DNA of 64,000 nt, taken from NCBI GenBank assembly GCA_014529385.2, contig CM043944.1, positions 74,365,384-74,429,383 of the forward strand, given 5' to 3'. This stretch comes from Adiantum capillus-veneris (taxonomy: Eukaryota; Streptophyta; Polypodiopsida; Polypodiales; Pteridaceae). Below are positions 56,492 to 64,000 of this stretch, in pieces. Made by a program: the position numbers and the translations under genes. The notes below the pieces were generated by a model. It worked only from the letters and a program-made list of their open reading frames with translations. It ran no database searches and was not told where the DNA came from. Position 1 is the stretch's first letter. Every line of letters begins with the position of its first letter.

Positions 56492-56975
56492 TGCTACAGC
56501 CGGGAGCATGAAGAACCCTGCAAAATACCAAAAACAATATACTATAAGACATAAAACGGACAAATCTCCATACCTGGCGAATCCACGAGCACATAATCGA
56601 CGATATACGTGAACAGAGAGAGATAGAGAGCGGGAGAGTGAAAGAACGCGTGTAGGCGCACCTCCTAGAGCGGAGTGCTACGCCGGCACGGCGAGAGACA
56701 AGAGAAGAGAGGAGAGAAGAATACACAGACAGTGGGTGCAATCTGCCCCCATGCAAGAGTGACCATTCCCCTCTTGCACGTATTTGTTTTATAGATTTCT
56801 TGAATGGTCACATTGGTTACAAACTGGCCGGCCGGTCATAAATGGCCAAAGCTCATAAAAAAGCACTTGAATAATAAAATGTACAATATATATATTTCCA
56901 TCGCATAGGCCTAGCTTGGTCTAGCCTTTTCCACCTGTCAGCTGAAATAAATAATAAAATATCAATTCTATAACA
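56492..56975 (-). repeat. 3' LTR of LARD-like element
   Basis: It starts tgctacagcc and ends tctataaca on the plus strand. It pairs with 61706-62191. Confidence 0.92.
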
Positions 56976-56988
56976 TACCTCTCCGTTG
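56976..56988 (-). other. Polypurine tract of LARD-like element
   Basis: On the minus strand the bases aacggagaggta lie directly before the 3' LTR. Confidence 0.6.
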
Positions 56989-59900
56989 AAAAGCAACTGT
57001 CCTCAGTTGCGAAGGTAAAAAATTGCAAACAGTACTTGTCAAAAACAATGGTTAGAAATCTGTATCAAATAGTAAAAGGAAAACCCATAAAATTAGACAA
57101 CATAAAATCATACCAATTACAGTGGTGGCCAGCCACTGCAGCATGATTTTGTGATCGGTGTTGCCTAAACCGGCGAATCTACACAGGACGTGCTGCCCAA
57201 ATCGGCGAATCTGCACTAGAGATTGTTTAAAAATTATGAATCTTCTGTTTTATCAATGTACTGCCTAAATCGGTGAATCTGTGTGTCTGTGACAATGGAC
57301 TAGGTTAAGCATAAAAGTAAAAAATAAATGACCTGTTTGATATGAAATTGGAATAGAGTGGAATGTGGAAGCATGGTATCACATCTTATTGATTTTGCAC
57401 ACCAACTGAGCTCATGTAAGTAGTGGTATGACAAATCATCTCAAGAAAGATTTCAATCAAAGAAGGTAGAACTCATGACATTAGAAATAATGGATTTTGC
57501 AACATAATGTAAACAAGTAAGAGAGCATCTGAAAAAAATTCTTGCATGCTGCAAAGGTGTTGGGGTATCTATAGGTGGTGAGAATATTTGCAAAAAGACT
57601 CACTCAAAAGAAATCAAATAGAATAAACATTAACTTATCAAACCACTATTAAACTAGAGGATTCGTGCATAAGGAGATGTGGTGAAGGGTGGGGGAATTT
57701 TGAGGGGCCAAGATAAGAGAAGAGATGGGATAAGCACGTACTTATGGTGAATTAGATAACTTTAATTTTTGGTCTTAAGATATATAGAGAGATTTTACTT
57801 ATCAGAGATAATTGTAATAATGTGTCAAGAGGGGTATTATCAAAATGCATTAAGGAGTGTCATACCTGGATTTTGATAGAGAACATTGTATTTAGTTTTA
57901 TCTACAAAACTTTTGTCAAAAACAAAGCACTAAAAACAATCTTGTTAAATGTAAGAAGACGTTAATAATTGCAGATCAAATGTATTAACATTTGAATTTC
58001 CATGAAGGAAAAATTTGATGCAAAGTTTGTTTGCCAAGAAAACAGAATGAAATTAGAGAACTTGATGTACAAATGAGCGAATAAGAGAGGTGTTATCTAA
58101 ATTTACAGGGTCGTTTGCAAGACTGGGTTTACAAGTGGATATCGGTCTTCAGAGAAAGTGAGGCCATGCTCAATGTATGAATGTTAGGATAGGTCAAAAG
58201 CATGTCTCCTAAAGTAGTTGGATAAAAATTATGTCATAGAGGACAATAAACATAGTCCTCTGCGAAGGAGTATCAGAAGCATTGGCAGGGATGTGATACA
58301 GAAGCAAATAAATGGAGTAATATTGATCATGAGTAATATACAAAAACAATTTGACTGCCATATGATGTAACATTTAAAACAATTTGTAGATCAATCAAAG
58401 TGAAAATCTAATTACACAAAATCATTGCGAATGGGTATAAACTTACATTATGGGGATAAAGGCTGTTGCAAATAATGATGAGAGAGGGATTTTCTTGTTT
58501 ATGGTTGATAATTGCTTAATAATTTGGGTGTTAGTAGCTAAAAAAGTGTACCTAGTTAGAGTTTGCCTAGGGTCATCATTGCTAGAATATTAAGGTAGGA
58601 TATATCTTGAGGATGAAAAGTTGACCCTAGCACGTTATGATTATTGACGGTGTTGACAATGTAGGACATGAAAATATCAAAATAAACTAAAAGACAACCG
58701 GTCCCATGAGAAGCAACATTATTGTTCTATAAAGCCACATGTTCACCATCGTCATCCTCTTTATTAGACAAATCAAGAGCTCGTAGGAAATTGTAAGACA
58801 ATAATGCTAACTAGACAAACGTAAATGCCAATTCATGTCTACTAGTTCCCATCATCGTGTCAATTGGCGTCAATATGTCCAAGGTGGATCTATGCAAATG
58901 GCCATAAGGGTGATCAAAAGTTTTCATCATCAGTTGGAATAGAGGATTGTAATATACACGTTAATGAGGAACACCTATGCAGTTACGCTTGTGTGGTGTT
59001 GGACACAAGATACTAGACTCAAGAGACTAGATCACAAAAGTAGATGATGCATACAACGACTAGAACCAATCATACATCTATACAATTATAAAGCGCCACC
59101 AATGGCTAGAAAAAATCTCCAAGTCCAGCTACATCGATCTTCAAAGTGTAGTGGTGATGACAAGGGTAAACTCCTCTGCTTTGGGGTATTTGATAAGGAG
59201 CGAGAGTCAAAAGCATCTCGTTTCTTTCGATGTTGTACATACTCACATACATATAGAACCAAGGTAATTGAGGTTGCTTGGATCCGAGAAGTGGCATGCC
59301 AAGTTCATCTTCCAAGCCATAAAGGATAAGTACCAGCTTGCCATTAGTAAATACTGCAGATGCATTTTAAGTCTGTTTTTAATGGATCACACTTAGAGGC
59401 TCAGCTCTCAATACCATAAACACATGCAAGCCAAAAGTGCCAAGAGATTCTTTGGGAAGACAAATACAATCAATTGTTTACTGTCGCCTTCAAAACAGAT
59501 AACAAGGCTCTTAAACCACAGTGTCATAGATGAGCGACCCCGCTCTCAATTGTGGATTTCTACCATTTCCAACTGCAACAGCTTCGTAATGAAAACTAGC
59601 TGAGCTACTGCTGGTTTGGTTTGTTTGGTTCCTCACTGATAAAGGCATGTTAAAGTTTATATTTCCTCCCTACCATTGTATTCCAATAAACATCATTCAA
59701 CTATCTGCTACCCAGCGTTTGCTCTTCTAGTTAGCATGGCCTACTGATGTAATATGGCCTGCAAGGACAGTGGAGTTTCGATGGAAGAAGTCCTGAAAAT
59801 TGTCATGAATACGAAAGCTTTGACCATAGCAGCTGCAGCACCCTTGGACAAACTTGATGTAGAGGCCGAGAAAGAATTATCCATCGAGGCTGAGATCCAG

Positions 59901-60017
59901 GGCCAAAGAGCAGAAATTGAAGGACAAGCTGAGGTTAGTGAAATAGCACGCATAAAGAGGAATCGTGGCCATGGCTTGCTTCTACATCCCAGAACGTCCG
60001 GATACCAGGAGAAACGG

Positions 60018-60084
<67 letters not shown>

Positions 60085-61689
60085 TTTGTCACCTCATGTG
60101 AGAGAAGGGTGGCGGATGATGTAGCGGTGTGTGTGTAACAAGCTGTAGCAGCCTTGATTAATCGAATTCAGGGAGGAGAAAGAGAGAGTGGTGTGTAGGT
60201 TGGTGTGTGCCAGTGGTTGGCAGAGAGAGAGAGAAAGACATGCTGTGTGTGTGTGTGGGGCTGGGTGACACCATGCACCGAGACTCCAAGAGTCTGAGAG
60301 CGGCTGCAGTTGAGAGACAGAGAGAGAAGTGTAGTTGGTAGCTTGGGTGGCCACCATTTGGGGTCATAATCTGCGGAAGTGGTTGGCAGCTCGAGTTGAT
60401 GGCGACGCCATTGGTTGGCAGGGGGAGAGAGAACGAGAGAAAGTGTTACCACTTCTGCATGAGAGTGGTTGGGGTTTGTGTGGCTGGGGGATGCCATGCA
60501 GACCACGAAAAAAAAAAGTGGCCGAGATTGAAGTTTGGCTGCGTGTGAAGTTAGACAGCGGTTGGCTACATGTTAGAATGCACGGGCCAGTTTGCATGTC
60601 GGACTGTAGTGTGTTAACCAGAATCGCAGAGCGAGAAGGGTGTGGGGTTGAGAATTGAGAGAAAGCGATAGAGCTGTAGGAGAGAGAGATTGATGTAGTC
60701 CAACTGTAGACAGAACCGACCCCAACGACCACTTGTGTGGGTGTGTAGTTGCCTGTTGTGACGAAGGAGAGGGAGTGCATAGGATTGTTTGTGGGTGTGG
60801 TTTGCGAGCTGTCGACCATCACTGGTGCATGATATGTAGTTGTGGTTGGTGGGAGAGAGTTGCAAAGCGAGCGGCATGGTGGGCGCCATTTTTTGACGTC
60901 ACAGCAGCCACTGGTGTCTGATGCCCGTTGCAAGTTGCTACTTTGGTAACTCTGCCCACTGATGCTGCGATAGAAATTGATGTCGTCAAGCACTAATTCG
61001 GTTGCTGATGACAATATTGTTAAAGACTCCATTAAAAAAAAAAAAAAAGGCAGTTGTGTGACGACAATACAAAGGGTCTCCATTTTACTTGGTTTTTGTA
61101 GTATGATATTTATCTTAGGACGGTTTTTCGCAGCCATCAGTCGCGATGGATCATCCTCAACTTGGAGAGGTCTCGAGTTGGAGGTTTGTTGAATATTTTT
61201 TGGGAGGGCTCCTCATATATTAAAAACAAAACTTGTCTTTGCTCTTCTCCTCATGATTCACCATAGTGTAGTAGATCTTGTGTCTAGCTTCTTACAAGAT
61301 CAAAGCCTCCTTGGCTAGATCTTTGAGATCTCTTGAAAATTTTCCTATATTGACGTAACTCTTCTTCTACTGCTCCTCGGATTGACTGCTTGAAAGCTAG
61401 GTTTTCTAAAAAATCAATCACTGCTTCTTCTACTATTCATATTCTTAGTTGTATCTAACCTCTCTTGCATCATGAACAAGCTATATGGATATTTACCAAG
61501 AGATATTAACAATATTTAGGTCTTCACTCAAAATAAAACAATCTCTGATAAATTCCCAAGGCCATAATTATCTTATGCAATCCACAAAAATTTCTACCAT
61601 TTGATTTAACTAAGGACATTTAGGAACAAAAAGGAGAAAATACTTAGCTGTTGTTAATCATCCAAATCTGTGGTTATTAGAGCGTGGCC
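56989..61689. other. Interior of LARD-like element
   Basis: AT-rich in 57000-59700, with no coding motif. A plus-strand open stretch at 59754-60000 (MEEVLKIVMNTKALTIAAAA, then DVEAEKELSIEAEIQGQRAE) looks protein-like but is unidentified and lies antisense to the element. A (GA)n run follows at about 60018-60081. A GT/GA-rich segment at 60100-60950 gives long open frames on both strands that look like composition artefacts. An A-run lies near 61034. Confidence 0.6.
60018..60081. repeat. (GA)n microsatellite
   Basis: About 64 bases of almost pure GA inside the LARD-like element. Confidence 0.95.
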
Positions 61690-61704
61690 TGTGCTCTGAT
61701 ACCA
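61690..61704 (-). other. Primer binding site of LARD-like element (initiator Met-tRNA)
   Basis: On the minus strand tggtatcagagcaca follows the 5' LTR after one spacer base. The first 12 bases match the initiator-Met primer site exactly. Confidence 0.9.
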
Positions 61705-61705
61705 C

Positions 61706-62191
61706 TGCTACAGCCGGGATCATGGAGAACCCTGCAAAATACCAAAAACAATATACTACAAGCCATAAAACGGACAAATCTCCATACCTGGCGAATCCAC
61801 GAGCACATAATCGACGATATACGCGAACAGAGAGAGATAGAGAGTGGGAGAGAGTGAAAGAACGCGTGTAGGCGCACCTCCTAGAGCGGAGTGCTACGCC
61901 GGCACAGCGAGAGACAAGAGAAGAGAGGAGAGAAGAATACAGAGACACTGGGTGCAATCTCCTCCCGTGCAAGAGAGACCATTTCCCTCTTGCACGTATT
62001 TGTTTTATAGATTTCTTGAATGGTCACATTGGTTACAAACTGGCCGGCCGGTCATAAATGGCCAAAGCTCATAAAAGAACACTTTAATAATAAAATGTAC
62101 AATATATATATTCCATTCGCATAGGCCTAGCTTGGTCTAGTCTTTTCCACGTGTCAGCTACAATAAATTATAAAATATCAATTCCATAACA
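61706..62191 (-). repeat. 5' LTR of LARD-like element
   Basis: It starts tgctacagcc and ends tccataaca. It is followed by the target duplication aatag. Confidence 0.92.
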
Positions 62192-62196
62192 AATAG
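62192..62196. repeat. Right target-site duplication of LARD-like element (aatag)
   Basis: It is identical to 56487-56491. The host RNase H resumes here. Confidence 0.9.
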
Positions 62197-62460
62197 TCCA
62201 AGGGAAACTACTTATACGGAGGCGGAAGAGTGGGTGATGGCTTTGGTCTTTGCCTGCTGAAAGTTCAAAGTGTATTTGATTGTTCAAAAATTTTATGCGT
62301 TGACTGCTAACAATATTTTTCCTGAAGTGGTGCTATACTTGAAGCCAGAGAAGCGAATCATGAAGTGGGTGATATAGCTTCAAGAGTTTGAGTTTGAGTT
62401 CAAAGTGGATCACACGAGTCGGTCTCATTTGGAGGATATCCTAGTCAACAAGGAGGTCGA
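62197..62460 (+). pseudogene. First RNase H, 3' part, and tether
   Basis: After the insertion the frame gives TYTEAEEWVMALVFAC (Glu region), a stop, then ALTANNIFPEVVLYLKPEKR and the tether IMKWVI-stop-LQEFEFEFKV. Two nonsense codons interrupt it. Joining to 56371-56491 is inferred from the target duplication and domain order. Confidence 0.75.
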
Positions 62461-62915
62461 ATTAACAATTTATCCAAGAGTAGTGCCAGAGGAGGATAAG
62501 GAAGAACCTGACTTGGAAGGGTCCTTCACTATGTGGTTTGATGGCGCTTACAGAAGGGTAACACAAAAAGCAGGTGGAGGTGAGGTCATTCAAGATCCAC
62601 ATGGCACAGTCATTTTCTTCAAAGCTTACAACTTGGAAGAGGTGCATACCAACAATGAGACAGAGTATCTTACTCTACATCTGGGACTCAATCAGTGTAT
62701 TGAATTTGGCATATCAAGGTTAGTAGTAAAAGGTGATGCTCTACTGGTTATCAAACAACTTTTGGGCCAATGGCAGGTAAAGAGGGATTCTCTCAAGAAT
62801 TGGTTTTTCTCTATAAAGAAGCTGTTGAAATTTTTTGCAGCGGTGCAGTTCAAACATGTAAGAAGGGAACAAAACCAGGAAGCAGATCGGTAAGCTAGCA
62901 GTCGTGTTCAGACTC
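62461..62915 (+). pseudogene. Second RNase H, 52-64 kb Tat-like element
   Basis: The domain shows F-T-M-W-F-D-G-A-Y-R-R (first Asp), T-N-N-E-T-E-Y (Glu), V-K-G-D-A-L-L-V-I-K-Q (Asp) and FKHVRREQNQEADR. A TAA (62891-62893) falls right after the last motif. It is the third dual-RNase-H element in the window, with catalytic residues intact. Confidence 0.85.
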
Positions 62916-63980
62916 TTGTGTCGAGTTTGTATGTGTCGCTTGCTACTTATGAATATAGAGAGACTTTGAAAGATATTGATGATTTCCTAAGTACAGGTCA
63001 ATGTTCTGAAGGGCTTTCCAAGCTACAAAAGAGGAGAGTTATTCAAAGAGCTAAAAAATTCACTCTAATAGGAGAGGATCTTATGATGCATGGTAGAGAT
63101 GGGGTGCTACGTTGAGTCCTTTATACGGAGGAGATCGGTATGGTATTGGAGCACTGCCACGAAGAAAGCAGTCATAAGGGTAAGGATCAAGTCTTGTTCC
63201 GTATCTTAAGAAGTGGGTTTTGGTGGCCCTCTATTGTGCGAGATGTGAATTACTGGTGCAAGATGTGCCAAGTGATGGGTGAAAGACGACTGGTAACCGA
63301 GCAGCAAGGGGCTATCATAGCACATGATTCTTTTGAAAAGTGGAGTTTGGATGCAATCGGTCCATTTGCCAAGTCAGAAAGCTGTAAGAAGTATGTTGTG
63401 GTGGCCATAGGCTACCTTACCAGGTGGGTTGAGACTAAAGCGGTGAAAGAGGTAAATGCTTATACTGTGGCTCAGTTTGTTTTTTATTGTATATGCTGTT
63501 GTTCTGGAGTACCTTGGGTGCTTATATCAGATCGAGGACAAGGGTTCAGAAGTAAGTTTGTGTGTGCCCTAGTGGAAAAATTGGGGATTCAACACCGCTT
63601 TTCATCTCCATACCATCCATAGTGTAATGGTTTGGTGGAGAGTGCCAATGGACAAATAGTCAAGATGATTACTAAGTACATCTACCAACACGTTGAAGGG
63701 TGGGAATCTAACCTGGACAAATGTTTGTGGGCTTATGGGACTTCATATAAGGTGGCTACAAACTTTACTCCTTATGAGTTGGTATATGGCAAGGAAGCGG
63801 TATTACATGCACATGTGCAATTAGGGGATCTCAAAGGTTTGCAAATCGATAAGACTCGTCAAGATGCATTGTAAGATAGGATTACAAGTCTTGAAAATTT
63901 TGAAGATGGATCATGAGGTAGCGACATATTTTTATGTCAATCAGCAAGAGAAAAGAGTAGCAAGAAGCAACATTTACTAG
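62916..63980 (+). pseudogene. Integrase, 52-64 kb Tat-like element (runs toward window end)
   Basis: A linker (62918-63112) ends in a TGA. The zinc domain is H-C-H-E-E-S-S-H-K-G and W-C-K-M-C-Q. The core has D in SLDAIGPFAK, D in LISDRGQGFRS, one TAG after Y-H-P (63620-63622, Gln expected), then E in CNGLVESANGQ. The C-terminal part WAYGTSYKVATNFTPYELVY runs to a TAA at 63872-63874. Further sense to about 63980 is out of frame. All catalytic residues are visible. The 3' LTR must lie beyond 64000. Confidence 0.88.
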
Positions 63981-64000
63981 AAAAGCTGATTGAGAAGGGC

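Larger units (their letters stand above)
56492..62191 (-). mobile_element. Non-coding LTR retrotransposon (LARD-like)
   Basis: This 5700-bp element has LTRs of 484 and 486 bp, a perfect 5-bp target duplication, a primer site for initiator Met-tRNA next to the right LTR (so it is on the minus strand), and a purine tract next to the left LTR. The 4.7-kb interior shows no gag, protease, RT, RNase H or integrase motif in any frame. That fits a large retrotransposon derivative mobilised by an autonomous partner. The LTRs differ by about 5 percent by eye. It inserted into the first RNase H of a Tat-like element. Confidence 0.88.

Noticed and set aside
60364-61137. 257-codon minus-strand open frame in the LARD interior
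   Set aside because: Ser/Thr/Pro/His-rich throughout, arising from GT/GA-rich DNA that is open in several frames at once. No domain or conserved motif, so treated as a composition artefact.

Overview
The window is wall-to-wall transposable-element DNA from a large, repeat-rich land-plant nuclear genome. No host gene, rRNA, tRNA or CRISPR array is supportable. The plant assignment rests on chromodomain-bearing and dual-RNase-H Ty3/gypsy elements, a Ty1/copia element, and primer sites complementary to plant initiator Met-tRNA. The precise group (perhaps a fern or gymnosperm) is a guess from the style of the element proteins.

Layout. (1) 1-1848, minus: a gypsy-type gag and protease fragment. 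(2) 2068-24658, plus: a chromovirus array LTR-internal-LTR-internal-LTR, flanked as a whole by one 5-bp target duplication (gaaaa). Its first internal region carries a nested, almost full-frame copia element (4471-9555, minus) and a 1.3-kb inverted-repeat DNA transposon at a TTAA site (13641-14976). (3) 24664-28151: unassigned DNA, an LTR-like fragment, and a minus-strand gag fragment with a probable LTR. (4) 28152-33435, plus: a decayed dual-RNase-H (Tat-like) gypsy element with destroyed protease and reverse-transcriptase active sites. (5) 33436-41255, minus: a second Tat-like element, split by a probable 2-kb solo LTR (37621-39600). (6) 41256-45293, plus: a chromovirus lacking its 5' end, then LTR sequence. 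(7) 46414-50510, plus: a long non-coding leader and the gag of an Athila/Tat-like element, without pol. (8) About 51363 to the window end, plus: a third Tat-like element, split inside its first RNase H by a 5.7-kb non-coding LTR retrotransposon on the minus strand (56492-62191).

Every protein reading frame belongs to the retrotransposon cycle: gag capsid and zinc knuckle, aspartic protease, reverse transcriptase, RNase H, integrase. All carry stops, frameshifts, lost catalytic residues or truncations, so none looks autonomous now. The most interesting signals are the single-TSD three-LTR array with a near-identical 1.9-kb pol tract shared by its two internal copies, the TTAA-flanked CACTAG-ended DNA element with a paralogous empty site, the coding-free LTR element, and a repeating palindrome in the 46.7-48.3 kb leader.
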